From positions 248,001 to 312,000 of the forward strand of contig NZ_CP089507.1 in the NCBI RefSeq assembly GCF_021233355.1: a stretch of 64,000 nucleotides of DNA. Reading direction: 5' to 3'. The translations under genes and the position numbers were made by a program. This DNA comes from Luteimonas fraxinea (GTDB lineage: Bacteria; Pseudomonadota; Gammaproteobacteria; Xanthomonadales; Xanthomonadaceae). Below, in pieces: positions 34,783 to 43,904 of the stretch. The notes under the pieces are model-generated. The model did no database searches, had not been told where the DNA came from, and saw only the letters and a list, made by a program, of their open reading frames with translations. How positions within the stretch are numbered: position 1 is the first letter of the stretch; each line of letters opens with the position of its first letter.

Positions 34783-36980
34783 AGTTCGACACACCCGCAG
34801 GCCAGAACCCGATCGATGCGATGCGCGTCGTCGGCCAGCCGCTCGACCGCATCGACGGCCCGCACAAGGTCACCGGCACCGCGCATTACGCCTACGAATG
34901 GCATGACGTCACCGAACGCGCGGCCTATGGCCACGTCATCGGCGCCGGCATCGCGAAGGGGCGCATCGCCTCGATCGACACCAGCGCTGCCGAACGCGCG
35001 CCTGGCGTGCTCGCGGTCGTCACCGCGCAGAACGCCGGCAAGCTGGGCCAGGGCCGCATGAACACCGCGAAGCTGCTCGGCGGGCCGGAGATCCAGCACT
35101 ACCACCAGGCGATCGCACTCGTGGTCGCAGACACCTTTGAGCAGGCACGCGCGGCTGCGTCGCTGGTGCATGTGGTCTATACGCGCGGTCGCGGCCGTTT
35201 TTCGCTGGAAGCCGAAAAGGACAACGCGGTGAAACCGCAGGGCGGCGACACGCCGGCGGATACCGCGGTCGGCGATTTCGATGCCGCATTCGCATCGGCC
35301 GAAGTCACGCTGGACGAGACCTACACCACGCCCGACCAGTCGCACGCAATGATGGAGCCGATGGCCTCGCTCGCTGAGTGGGACGGCGACAAGGTCACGA
35401 TCTGGACATCGAACCAGATGATCGCCTGGGGCAAGGGCGATGTGGCCCGCACGCTCGGCATTGCACCGGACAAGGTGCGTCTGGTGTCGCCGTACATCGG
35501 CGGCGGCTTCGGCGGCAAGCTCTTCGTGCGCGCCGATGCCGTACTCGCCGCGCTGGGCGCGAAGGCCGCCAAGCGTGCAGTCAAGGTCGCGCTGCATCGC
35601 CCACTGATCGCCAACAACACGACGCACCGCCCCGCCACGCTGCAGCGCATCCGCATCGGCGCAAACAAGGACGGCCGCATCACCGCGATGGGCCACGAAA
35701 GCTGGTCTGGCGATCTGGAAGGCGGCGGCCCCGAGGTCGCCGTGCAGCAGACGCGTCTGCTTTACGCCGGCGAGCACCGCATGAGCAAGATGCGTCTCGC
35801 GACGCTCGATCTGCCGGAAGGCAATGCGATGCGCGCGCCGGGCGAGACGCCGGGCATGATGGCGCTGGAAATCGCGATCGACGAAATCGCCGACAAGCTC
35901 GGCATGGATCCGGTCGAGTTCCGCATTCGCAACGACACCCAGGTCGATCCGGAAAAGCCCGAGCGCCCTTTCTCGCAGCGTCAGCTGGTCGAGTGCCTGC
36001 GCCAGGGCGCGGAGAAGTTCGGCTGGGATGCTCGCAAGGCGCACGGCAGCGTGCGTGACGGCCGCTGGCTGATCGGCATGGGCGTGGCCGCGGGCTTCCG
36101 CAACGCGCCGGTGATGAAGTCCGGCGCCCGCGTGCGCCTCGATGGCGATGGCCGCGTCACCGTCGAAACCGACATGACCGACATCGGCACCGGCAGCTAT
36201 ACGATCATTGCGCAGACCGCAGCCGAAACGCTGGGCCTGCCGATCGAATCGATCGACGTGAAGCTGGGCGATTCCGACTTCCCCGCGTCCGCCGGTTCCG
36301 GTGGCCAGTGGGGCGCGAACAGCGCGACCGCTGGCGTCTATGCGGCCTGCATGAAGCTGCGTGAGGTCGTGGCGACCAAGCTCGAGCTCGATCCCGCAAC
36401 GGCGGAATTCGTCGACGGCAAGGTCAGCGCCGGCGGCAAGTCGGTCTCACTCGCCGATGCCGCAGGCGACGGGCAGATCGTCGTCGAAGACGCGATCGAA
36501 TTCGGCGATCTCGACAAGCAGAAGGTGCTCAGCACTTTCGCCGCGCACTTCGCTGAAGTCGGTGTCGACATGCACACGGGCGAGACGCGCGTGCGCCGCA
36601 TGCTGTCGGTCGCGGCGGCCGGCCGCATCCTCAATCCGAAGCAGGCACGCAGCCAGATGATCGGCGCGATGACGATGGGCGTGGGTGCCGCGCTGAGCGA
36701 GGAACTGGCCGTCGATACGACCATGGGCTTTTTCGTCAATCACGACCTCGCCGGTTACGAAGTGCCGGTGCACGCGGACATCCCGGTGCAGGAGGTGGTG
36801 TTTCTCGACGAAGCCGATGCCGACAGCTCGCCGATGAAGGCGAAGGGCGTGGGTGAGCTCGGTTTGTGCGGTGTGCCCGCGGCGATCGCCAACGCGATCC
36901 ACAACGCGACCGGCGTCCGGGTGCGCGAGTACCCGATCACGCTGGAGAAGGTGATCGGCGGATTGCCGGATATCGCCTGA
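34779..36980 (+). CDS. paoC: Aldehyde oxidoreductase molybdenum-binding subunit (PaoC-like)
   Basis: A 733-residue catalytic subunit of the xanthine oxidase family. It contains the cofactor-binding segment [12 protein letters not shown], the [10 protein letters not shown] motif and [10 protein letters not shown] with the catalytic glutamate E693 near the C-terminus, matching PaoC. It oxidises aldehydes to acids, probably detoxifying aromatic aldehydes in the periplasm after Tat export with PaoA. The start overlaps paoB by four bases. A repeat array follows the stop. Confidence 0.93.
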   Translation: MKFDTPAGQNPIDAMRVVGQPLDRIDGPHKVTGTAHYAYEWHDVTERAAYGHVIGAGIAKGRIASIDTSAAERAPGVLAVVTAQNAGKLGQGRMNTAKLLGGPEIQHYHQAIALVVADTFEQARAAASLVHVVYTRGRGRFSLEAEKDNAVKPQGGDTPADTAVGDFDAAFASAEVTLDETYTTPDQSHAMMEPMASLAEWDGDKVTIWTSNQMIAWGKGDVARTLGIAPDKVRLVSPYIGGGFGGKLFVRADAVLAALGAKAAKRAVKVALHRPLIANNTTHRPATLQRIRIGANKDGRITAMGHESWSGDLEGGGPEVAVQQTRLLYAGEHRMSKMRLATLDLPEGNAMRAPGETPGMMALEIAIDEIADKLGMDPVEFRIRNDTQVDPEKPERPFSQRQLVECLRQGAEKFGWDARKAHGSVRDGRWLIGMGVAAGFRNAPVMKSGARVRLDGDGRVTVETDMTDIGTGSYTIIAQTAAETLGLPIESIDVKLGDSDFPASAGSGGQWGANSATAGVYAACMKLREVVATKLELDPATAEFVDGKVSAGGKSVSLADAAGDGQIVVEDAIEFGDLDKQKVLSTFAAHFAEVGVDMHTGETRVRRMLSVAAAGRILNPKQARSQMIGAMTMGVGAALSEELAVDTTMGFFVNHDLAGYEVPVHADIPVQEVVFLDEADADSSPMKAKGVGELGLCGVPAAIANAIHNATGVRVREYPITLEKVIGGLPDIA

Positions 36981-36996
36981 CGCGAGCTCTGTTCTG

Positions 36997-37505
36997 AAGC
37001 CCCTCTCCCTCCGGGAGAGGGGTTGGGTGAGGGCGAGGCGCGCAGCGAACACCTTTGCCCTCACCCGACGCGCTTCTCGCGTCGACCTCTCCCAGAGGGA
37101 GAGGTGCTCAGGTTTACGGGGAGATGTGAATCAGCTGCCCTCGAGGAAGTGCCGACTCCAGGCGCCTCTCATCTGCGCAGATTCTGAGCCCCTCTCCCTT
37201 AGGGAGAGGGGTTGGGGTGAGGGCGAGGCGCGCAGCGAACACCTTTGCCCTCACCCGACGCGCTCCGCGCGTCGACCTCTCCCAGAGGGAGAGGTGCTCA
37301 GGTTTCTGCAGAGATGTGAATCAGCTGCCCTCGAGAAAGTGTCGACTCCAGGCTCCACTCATCTGCGCAGATTCCGAGCCCCTCTCCCTCTGGGAGAGGG
37401 GTTGGGGTGAGGGCGAGGCTCGCAGCGAACACCTCTGCCCTCATCCGACGCGCTTCTCGCGTCGACCTCTCCCGGAGGGAGAAGTGCTCAGGTTTCTGCG
37501 AAGAC
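36997..37505. repeat. Three-copy tandem repeat, 190-bp period
   Basis: The motif CGCAGCGAACACCT appears at 37041, 37231 and 37421, exactly 190 bp apart, and all flanking sequence repeats with few changes; the third copy is cut short. Each unit holds an inverted pair built from CCCTCTCCC/GGGAGAGGG and GCGTC palindromes. Open frames through it are arginine-rich products of the repeat and not genes. Related units lie at 43694-43855 and 48249-48560. Confidence 0.85.
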
Positions 37506-37588
37506 CGAATCAGCAGCCTCGAACAACGCAAGATCGGGAATCACGATGCGCAACGCGCACTCCTGAAGCAATCGCGTTCACCCCGGAA

Positions 37589-37771
37589 TCACGCGCCCGC
37601 CAATCCACCACCCGCATGCCCCGGCAACGCATCCTCGTCATGCGAATCCGGATCGTCGAATGCATCGACCTCGCTGGCGATGCCTGCCTTCGGATTCGGC
37701 GTCGGGTCGCGCGGTGGCGAGTCCGGGTTCTGCGGGGCGTCATGCTGCAACACGTCTTCCTGCGGCGTCAT
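37589..37771 (-). CDS. Small acidic hypothetical protein
   Basis: A possible 60-residue protein rich in Asp, Pro and Ala (MTPQEDVLQHDAPQ...) with no domain I recognise. GAGG stands upstream of the ATG but 11 bases away. It lies downstream of the UBP-type zinc-finger gene in the same direction with a 121-bp gap. The composition looks like a disordered small protein; it could also be chance. Confidence 0.4.
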   Translation of the reverse strand: MTPQEDVLQHDAPQNPDSPPRDPTPNPKAGIASEVDAFDDPDSHDEDALPGHAGGGLAGA

Positions 37772-37892
37772 TCCAGTGTCCTCGTTGATGGGAAAAAGAC
37801 CGTACGTGCGACCTCGTGAAAACGGGATGCGCGTGTCAGGTCGGACATCGCGCTCGTCGGGCGCACGTCCCTGAGGACGCGCCGCCCCACCC

Positions 37893-38198
37893 TCAGACAT
37901 ACCGCGGAATCGGCCCACGCTGTGGCGTCTGGTCCGGCAGATCCACTTCCAACTCATCCACGAAACACCAGCCCCAGCCTTCGGGCGGGTCGTAGCCTTC
38001 GATGATCGGGTGGCCGGTCGCGTGGTAGTGCGCAGTGGCATGGCGATTGGGCGAATCGTCGCAGCAGCCGACGTGCCCACAGGTGCGGCACAGGCGCAGA
38101 TGCACCCAGGGGCTGTCGATCGCGAGGCAGTCTTCGCAGCCGCGTGCGCTGGCCACGACGGTGGTGATGGTGTCGAGGTGGGTGCAGGTGTCGGCCAT
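37893..38198 (-). CDS. UBP-type zinc finger protein
   Basis: The 101-residue protein is one zf-UBP domain. Its cysteines and histidines (CTHL, CEDC, LRLCRTCGHVGCCD, HATAHYHATGHP) fit the ubiquitin-protease-type zinc finger. Bacterial proteins of this kind cannot bind eukaryotic ubiquitin in a known pathway and have no set role. Its start overlaps the stop of the thioredoxin-reductase-like gene by one base, so the two are made together and probably act together. Confidence 0.9.
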   Translation of the reverse strand: MADTCTHLDTITTVVASARGCEDCLAIDSPWVHLRLCRTCGHVGCCDDSPNRHATAHYHATGHPIIEGYDPPEGWGWCFVDELEVDLPDQTPQRGPIPRYV

Positions 38199-39907
38199 CA
38201 GGCGGTCGCCTTCTCTTGGGTGTCGGAACGTGCGGCCTCGTCGGCCGCGGCCAGGTACTGGTGGATCTGCGAGACCACGGCGGCGCCCTCGCCCACCGCC
38301 GCCGCGACACGCTTCACCGATCCCGCACGCACGTCGCCGATCGCGAACACGCCGGGGCGATCGGTCTGCAGCGAGGTCGAGCGTCCCGGCCCTGCGCCCT
38401 CGGCGCCAGTAGTCACGAAGCCCGCATGGTCCAGTGCGATGCAATCGGTCAGCCAGCCGGTGTTGGGATCGGCGCCGACGAACAGGAACACATGACGCAA
38501 ATCGCAGTGATGGGTCTCGCCGGAGTCGCGCTCGCGATACGTCGCGCCGACCAGTCCACGTTCCGTGTCGCCTTCCAGCGTGACCAGTTCGGTGCGCGTG
38601 TGCAGCACCACGTTCGGCAATGCCTTGATGCGGTCGATCAGATAGCGCGACATCGATGCTTCGAGTCCGGCGCCGCGTACGACGAGGTGCAGCGTCTTCA
38701 CTTTCGGCGCGAGGAACACCACCGCCTGGCCGGCGGAATTGCTGCCGCCGATCAGCGCGACTTCCTCGCCCTCGCACAGCCGCGCTTCGACCGGTGACGC
38801 CCAGTAAGACACGCCGCCGCCTTCGAACAGCGACAGGTTCTCGATGTCCGGCCTCCGGTAGCGCGCGCCCGAAGCGATGACGACGGTACGTGCGCGCACG
38901 ACTTCGCCCGATGTCAGATGCAGGGCATGCGGCGCCAGTCCGTTTTCCACTTCGGCATCACCGCCGCAGGCCAGTGTCGCGACCTCCAGCGGAATCGCGA
39001 GTTCGGCGCCGAACTTCAAGGCCTGGTTGTAGGCGCGCCCAGCGAGCGCTTGGCCGGAGATGCCGGTCGGAAAGCCGAGATAGTTTTCGATCCGCGCAGA
39101 CGCGCCGGCCTGACCGCCGATCGCACGCTGGTCGAGCACGATCACCGACAGTCCTTCGGACGCCGCGTACACCGCCGCGGCAAGACCCGCAGGTCCCGCG
39201 CCGACGATCGCGACGTCGTGCAGCGCATCGGGATCGAGTTCTGGCGTCATGCCCAGACACGTCGCAGCCTCCGCGTTGCCGGGGCGTTTGAGTACCGTGC
39301 CGTTCGGGCAGATCATCAGCGGCAGATCGCCGGGCTGGATGCCGAGCCGTTCGACGATCTCCCGGCCTTCGTCGCTGTCGGCATCCATCAGCGTGTTCGG
39401 ATAGCCGTTGCGGGTGAGGAAACTCTGCAACGCTGTCAGATGCGCGTCGCCCGTCAGGCCGACCAGCACCGAACCCGAGGCATCGCCTTCGATCAGGCCG
39501 ACGCGGCGCAGGATCAAGGCACGCATGACGATTTCGCCGAGTTCCGCTGCGCCCACCACCAGCGCGCGCAGATGCGCGGCATCGATCGGCACGACCGTGC
39601 AGCCGCTGTCCGCGGCCTGCCCCGCCGCCAGCGATGCGCGTCCGGCGAGCTGGCTCACCTCGCCGGTGAACTGCCCCGCACCCTGCGTGGTGATCGGCTT
39701 CTCGTGGCCCAGCCCGTCGCGACGCACGACATTGATCGCGCCTTCGAGTACCAGCCACACCGGTGCGTCGCAATCGCCGACATCGAACAGCACTTCGCCG
39801 GCCATGCAGGTCCGCGGCGGACCGCTGGCGAAGCGGCGCGCGGTCGCGATCTGGGCGGCATCCAGCACCGGGAACATCTGGTGACGGCGGTCGTCGGCAA
39901 GCGCCAT
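38198..39907 (-). CDS. cNMP-binding domain plus thioredoxin-reductase-like flavoprotein lacking CxxC
   Basis: The 569-residue fusion starts with a cyclic-nucleotide-binding-like domain (~15-125). A glutaredoxin-like segment (~145-205) and a full FAD/NAD(P)-binding thioredoxin reductase fold (~225-550: VAIVGAGPAGLAAAVYAASEG, VALIGGSNSAGQAVVFLA, GVFAIGDVRAG) follow. Where thioredoxin reductases have a CAxC pair this protein reads VSYWASPVEA, so the usual disulfide redox centre is missing. It may therefore pass electrons from NAD(P)H to another partner, perhaps the co-translated zinc-finger protein. The ATG 39907 start is the first in frame. Confidence 0.88.
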   Translation of the reverse strand: MALADDRRHQMFPVLDAAQIATARRFASGPPRTCMAGEVLFDVGDCDAPVWLVLEGAINVVRRDGLGHEKPITTQGAGQFTGEVSQLAGRASLAAGQAADSGCTVVPIDAAHLRALVVGAAELGEIVMRALILRRVGLIEGDASGSVLVGLTGDAHLTALQSFLTRNGYPNTLMDADSDEGREIVERLGIQPGDLPLMICPNGTVLKRPGNAEAATCLGMTPELDPDALHDVAIVGAGPAGLAAAVYAASEGLSVIVLDQRAIGGQAGASARIENYLGFPTGISGQALAGRAYNQALKFGAELAIPLEVATLACGGDAEVENGLAPHALHLTSGEVVRARTVVIASGARYRRPDIENLSLFEGGGVSYWASPVEARLCEGEEVALIGGSNSAGQAVVFLAPKVKTLHLVVRGAGLEASMSRYLIDRIKALPNVVLHTRTELVTLEGDTERGLVGATYRERDSGETHHCDLRHVFLFVGADPNTGWLTDCIALDHAGFVTTGAEGAGPGRSTSLQTDRPGVFAIGDVRAGSVKRVAAAVGEGAAVVSQIHQYLAAADEAARSDTQEKATA

Positions 39908-39974
39908 GGGCGGTGTCCGTGAGAGGTGCCTGCATCATGCACCCGCAATGCGGCAGCGCGTCGCACGGGCGTGT

Positions 39975-40901
39975 CTACCCGGGAGGCGGCAGGATCACCG
40001 GCGCATGTACGTCCATCAGTTCGACGATCCAGTCGATGAACACCCGCAGCTTCGCGCTGACGTGCCGGTTCGGCGGAAACGCGACGTGCATCGGCATCGG
40101 ATCGAGCGTCCAGTCTTCGAACAGCGTCACCAGCTCGCCGCTCGCCACATACGGCCCGGCCATGTACGCCGGCAGCCACAGCACGCCCATGCCGGCGAGA
40201 CCAGCCGCGAGATAGGCGTTGCCGTCGTCCAGCGCCACCACGTAACGCCCCTGCGCCTGCACGCGCTCGTCGCCGCGACGCATGGCATACGGCAGCGGCT
40301 TGCCAGTGCGCGCCCACAGGAAACCGACGATGCGGTGGTGCGAATCCTCCAGCTCGCGCGGATGCGCGGGCGCGCCCAAGCGCTGCAGATACGCGGGCGA
40401 TGCGTGCACGCCGAGCTGAAGATCGCCGACATGCCGCGCGATCAGCGACTGGTCGGTGATGGTGCCGCCGCGCACCACGCAGTCCACGTTCTCACCGATC
40501 AGATCCACGCGCCGGTCGCTGACGCCGAGATCGAGCTGGATCTCCGGATAACGCCGATGGAAGTCCGGCAACGCCGGCGCCAGGATCATCCGCGCGAACG
40601 GACTGGGTACATCGACACGCAGACGTCCACGCGGCGCAGTCGACGCGTTCGACAGGCTGGTCTCGGCATCGTCCATGTCGGCCAGCAGACGCACCACGCG
40701 CTCGTAGTACGCCGCGCCATCGGCGGTCACGTTGACCTGCCGCGTCGTGCGGTTGAGCAGCTTTACCCGCAGCCGCGCCTCCAACTGCTGCACCAGCTGC
40801 GTCACCGTGGTCCGGCTCATGTGCAGGGTGGCGGCCGCCTTGGTGAAACTGCCGGTCTCCACCACACGCGCGAATGCCTGCATCGCATCGAATCGGTCCA
40901 T
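39975..40901 (-). CDS. LysR-family transcriptional regulator
   Basis: The 308-residue protein has the LysR winged helix at residues 1-60 (MDRFDAMQAFARVVETGSFTKAAATLHMSRTTVTQ in pattern) and the LysR substrate domain after ~90. Its start at ATG 40901 matches the CrgA-like branch (MDRFDAMQAF). It is divergent from ridA, with an inverted repeat between them, and probably regulates that gene and itself. Confidence 0.9.
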   Translation of the reverse strand: MDRFDAMQAFARVVETGSFTKAAATLHMSRTTVTQLVQQLEARLRVKLLNRTTRQVNVTADGAAYYERVVRLLADMDDAETSLSNASTAPRGRLRVDVPSPFARMILAPALPDFHRRYPEIQLDLGVSDRRVDLIGENVDCVVRGGTITDQSLIARHVGDLQLGVHASPAYLQRLGAPAHPRELEDSHHRIVGFLWARTGKPLPYAMRRGDERVQAQGRYVVALDDGNAYLAAGLAGMGVLWLPAYMAGPYVASGELVTLFEDWTLDPMPMHVAFPPNRHVSAKLRVFIDWIVELMDVHAPVILPPPG

Positions 40902-40922
40902 CGGTAGTCCAGCCGCGGAGAT

Positions 40923-40941
40923 TGTTCGGATTCTACGAACA
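40923..40941. promoter_or_regulatory. Inverted repeat, probable LysR binding site
   Basis: TGTTCG-N7-CGAACA is a perfect 6-bp inverted repeat with the TTCG-N7-CGAA core of T-N11-A LysR boxes. It lies 21 bp upstream of the regulator ATG and 77 bp before ridA in the divergent gap. Confidence 0.6.
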
Positions 40942-41018
40942 GTGCTGGGTAGCGCTGCGTGTTTATCGCGCGGGCCTGCGTCCGCAGACTGGGGGCATCG
41001 CACTCACAGGAGAATCCC

Positions 41019-41423
41019 ATGGCAACTCGTGACGCTGTCTTTCCCGCCGGCCGCCATGCGCTGTACGACAAGCACCGCTATTCGCCGGCCATCCGTTCCG
41101 ACGGCTTTCTGTTCGTCGCCGGCCAGGTCGGCAGCCGCGAAGACGGTTCGCCCGAACCGGAGTTCGAGCAGCAGGTGCGCCGCGCGTTCGAGAACCTCAA
41201 CGCCGTGCTCGCCGCCGCCGGCGCCACGTTCGACGATGTCGTCGACGTGACGTTCTTCGTCGTCGATCCCGCGAACCGCTTCGAACGGGCCTGGGAGATC
41301 GTGCCCGAGTACTGGGGCGAGGCGCCGTTTCCGACCGCGACGGTGGTGGGCGTGACCTGGCTGGCGGGCTTCGACTTCGAGATCAAGGTGATTGCGAAGT
41401 TGCCGGATGGTGCTGCTGGCTGA
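41019..41423 (+). CDS. RidA-family protein
   Basis: A 134-residue YjgF/YER057c/UK114-family protein with the fold markers FLFVAGQVGS, NLNAVLAAAGATFDDVVDVTFFVVD and a C-terminal VVGVTWLAGFDFEIKVIA. Members hydrolyse reactive enamine or imine intermediates or have related roles; the residues of the RidA active site are not all conserved here, so it may belong to a side branch. AGGAGA precedes the ATG at 41019. Confidence 0.85.
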   Translation: MATRDAVFPAGRHALYDKHRYSPAIRSDGFLFVAGQVGSREDGSPEPEFEQQVRRAFENLNAVLAAAGATFDDVVDVTFFVVDPANRFERAWEIVPEYWGEAPFPTATVVGVTWLAGFDFEIKVIAKLPDGAAG

Positions 41424-41461
41424 TGGATTTGATAGGCCGGAGGCATGACCGAGGTAGTCAT

Positions 41462-41500
41462 CGCTCATTTCGCCGGTCCTGGCGAAAGCCGGGATGAAGG
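41462..41500. repeat. REP-like palindrome
   Basis: An imperfect palindrome around GCCGGTCCTGGCGAAAGCCGG with the ending GGATGAAGG, similar to the units at 201-235 and 28018-28275. It follows ridA. Confidence 0.45.
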
Positions 41501-41544
41501 GCATGCGCAATGCGTCTTCCGCGGCACGTCGAAAGTCGAAAAAA

Positions 41545-41568
41545 CAAAGGGCCCTTTCGGGCCCTTTG
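41545..41568. terminator. Strong bidirectional terminator
   Basis: A perfect 10-bp stem CAAAGGGCCC/GGGCCCTTTG closes a TTTC loop. The A-run on its left (41538-41544) becomes a U-run for the leftward sorbosone-dehydrogenase-like gene that ends at 41593; ridA may use it from the other side. Confidence 0.8.
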
Positions 41569-41592
41569 TCATGTACGCCACTCTGGAAACAC

Positions 41593-43020
41593 TCAACCCG
41601 CAGGCGGCGTCGTTCCCGTCGTCGCCGGTACCGCTGCAGGTGCGGCCGCAGCGTCCGGTGTCGTAGCCGGCTGTGCCAGAGCAGCCGGTGCACCCGGCGC
41701 GCCACCCGTCGGCGTAATGCGCCAGATGGTGTTAGCCAGATCGTCCGCCACCAGCAGCGCGCCACGCGGGTCGACGGTCACGCCGACCGGACGGCCACGT
41801 GCCTTGCCGTCTTCGCCGAGGAAGCCGGTGGCAAAGTCGATCGCTTCGCCCGACGGCTTGCCGTCGCGGAACGGCACGAACGAGACCTTGTAGCCCACCG
41901 GCGGATTGCGGTTCCAACTGCCGTGCTGACCGACGAACACGCCGTTGGCGAACTGCGCGCCCATCGTCGGCGTGGAGAACGCGACGCCGAGCGCGGCGAC
42001 GTGCGAGCCCAGCGCAAAGTCCGGTGCAATCGCCGAGGCGACCTTTTCCGGGTTCTGCGGACGCACGCGCTCGTCGACGTTCTGGCCCCAGTAGCTGTAG
42101 GGCCAGCCGTAGAAGCCGCCCGGACGCACGCTGGTCAGGTAATCGGGCACCAGCTCGCCGCCGATTTCGTCGCGCTCGTTGACCACGGCCCACAGCTGGT
42201 CCATGCCAGGCTGCATCGCTAGGGCGGTCGGGTTGCGCAGACCGGTCGCGAACACGCGATGGAAGCCGGTTGCCGCTTCCACCTGCCAGACCATCGCGCG
42301 GTTTTCTTCGACCGCCAGACCGCGCTCGGTGATGTTGCTGTCCGAGCCGATGCCGACGAACAGATAACGACCGTCGGCACTGATCGTCAGCGCCTTGGTC
42401 CAGTGGTGATTGATCGCCGCCGGCAGCTTGGTGATCTCTTCCGGCGCACCGGCCGCGTTGACCGCGCCCGCCGTGTACGGGAAACGCAGCAGCGCGTCCT
42501 GCGTAGCGACGTAGATCGAGTCGTTGCCGAACGCCAGACCATAAGGCGCATCGAGATTGTCGGCGAACACCGAACGGTTCTCGTAGGTGCCGTCGCCATC
42601 GGTGTCGCGCAGCAGGGTCAGACGGTTGCCGCTGTCGACCTGCGTGTTGCCGCGGGCCTTGATCATGCCGGCGATGATGTCCTTCGGGGTGAGCTTCGGC
42701 GCACGGCCGCCGCGGCCTTCGGCGACGAGGATGTCGCCGTTGGGCAGTACCAGCATCTGACGCGGGATCAGCAGGTTGTCGGCGATCGGCGCGATTTCGT
42801 AACCCTCCGGCACCGTCGGCAGCTGATCGCCCCACTCGGACGGCAGCGAGATCTTCAGCGTCGGGAACAGACCGCGCTGCGGCTTCGGCAGCTCCGGCGA
42901 CGGACCGACATAGGTTTCTTCCGGCGTACCGCCGCAGGCCACGAGCGCGAGCGCCAGCGCAGGCACCAGGGCGCGCGTCAGCAGCGCGGACTTCGAGCGC
43001 TTCGAGTGAAGACGGTTCAT
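41593..43020 (-). CDS. PQQ-dependent sugar dehydrogenase (sorbosone dehydrogenase-like) lipoprotein
   Basis: The 475-residue protein has a lipoprotein signal (ALALALVACGG) and a six-bladed beta-propeller of the glucose/sorbosone dehydrogenase family (PTALAMQPG, NPPVGYKVSF, GVTVDPRGALLVADD). Such enzymes oxidise sugars or sugar aldehydes in the periplasm with PQQ; whether this one truly binds PQQ cannot be judged by eye. A Pro/Ala/Thr-rich tail ends the protein. Its start overlaps the stop of the DUF2231 membrane gene by four bases, indicating joint function, perhaps as membrane electron acceptor and dehydrogenase. Confidence 0.85.
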   Translation of the reverse strand: MNRLHSKRSKSALLTRALVPALALALVACGGTPEETYVGPSPELPKPQRGLFPTLKISLPSEWGDQLPTVPEGYEIAPIADNLLIPRQMLVLPNGDILVAEGRGGRAPKLTPKDIIAGMIKARGNTQVDSGNRLTLLRDTDGDGTYENRSVFADNLDAPYGLAFGNDSIYVATQDALLRFPYTAGAVNAAGAPEEITKLPAAINHHWTKALTISADGRYLFVGIGSDSNITERGLAVEENRAMVWQVEAATGFHRVFATGLRNPTALAMQPGMDQLWAVVNERDEIGGELVPDYLTSVRPGGFYGWPYSYWGQNVDERVRPQNPEKVASAIAPDFALGSHVAALGVAFSTPTMGAQFANGVFVGQHGSWNRNPPVGYKVSFVPFRDGKPSGEAIDFATGFLGEDGKARGRPVGVTVDPRGALLVADDLANTIWRITPTGGAPGAPAALAQPATTPDAAAAPAAVPATTGTTPPAG

Positions 43021-43457
43021 GGCAGCACCTCCCGGCGACGCAAGGTGCCGCCGAGCGCGAACCACAGGCTCGCGCCGATCGACAGCACGCACAGCACCGA
43101 CCACACCAGCGCCTGCGGCATCTTCTGCCAGGCGTCCATGGCGTGGATCAGCGAATTGAGGAAACCGAGCACACAGGTCAGCGCCAGCAGGCCCACATAG
43201 ATGAAACGGGTACGCGTGCGCGCCGTCGGCGTGATCAGCGACACCAGCGCCCAGACGAGCGCGATGACTGCAAACACCATCGCACCGACCAGCAGCCAGG
43301 ACGCGAAGTTGGTCCACTGGATCTCATAGGACCGCGCGTACGCGATATCGGCGAGCAAGGCGCCAAGGAAAAGAGGGAATGCACTGCTGACCAGCAACAG
43401 GTGCAACGGGTTCAGCGGCCGGTACGGCTGCGTCACGAGTACGGGGGGTGTCTGCAT
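43017..43457 (-). CDS. DUF2231-family membrane protein
   Basis: A 146-residue protein with four hydrophobic helices (LLLVSSAFPLFLGALLADI, SWLLVGAMVFAVIAL, FIYVGLLALTCVLGFL, ALVWSVLCVLSIGAS), the layout of DUF2231. Members often sit beside periplasmic dehydrogenases or cytochromes. The ATG 43457 (MQTPPVLV) matches the family start; an upstream in-frame ATG at 43469 is possible. Confidence 0.78.
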   Translation of the reverse strand: MQTPPVLVTQPYRPLNPLHLLLVSSAFPLFLGALLADIAYARSYEIQWTNFASWLLVGAMVFAVIALVWALVSLITPTARTRTRFIYVGLLALTCVLGFLNSLIHAMDAWQKMPQALVWSVLCVLSIGASLWFALGGTLRRREVLP

Positions 43458-43693
43458 GGGAAGTCTCATCGTCGGCGGGGCCGCGTCACGCCAGGCGATC
43501 CACGGTGCGCCGGAGACATTCGTACATTCGGGCGCAAGGCGTAGTGAATGCGTTGGGTTGAAGTGCGGCAGGGCGTTGGATTGCGCCTAGCAGGCTCAGG
43601 TAGGGCAGACGTTTAGCGTCTGGAGATCAACCCCTGCGTGTCGATGAGCGCTCTGCGCTTTTTCTTCGCTGCGCCACGTGCAGGCGAAACGCT

Positions 43694-43855
43694 GCCCTCA
43701 CCCCAACCCCTCTCCCGGAGGGAGAGGGGCTCTCGACGACGTGCGCGCAACCAGGGTGCAGCGCTTCCCAGTCCACCGGACATCAACGAACAATCAGAGC
43801 GCAGCACCCCGCGTCTAGCCCCTCTCCCTCCGGGAGAGGGGTTGGGGAGAGGGCA
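43694..43855. repeat. Two inverted copies of the dispersed GGGAGAGGGG element
   Basis: The unit at 43694-43730 reads CCCTCACCCCAACCCC then CTCCCGGAGGGAG, and the unit at 43817-43855 is its inverse. They are single units of the same family that forms the 190-bp array at 36997. The whole gap 43458-43904 holds these and no gene. Confidence 0.7.
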
Positions 43856-43904
43856 GCCCCTCGCGCCGATGTCCGAAACAGGCACCGCAGTAACTCGACG
43901 CCCC

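Noticed and set aside
36997..37505. CRISPR array as an explanation of the 190-bp repeats
   Set aside because: There are no short constant repeats with unique spacers, and no cas genes; the whole 190-bp unit is repeated.
37027..37874. Several arginine-rich frames in the 190-bp repeat array
   Set aside because: They are translations of the repeated palindromic DNA, change frame between copies and lack ribosome sites.
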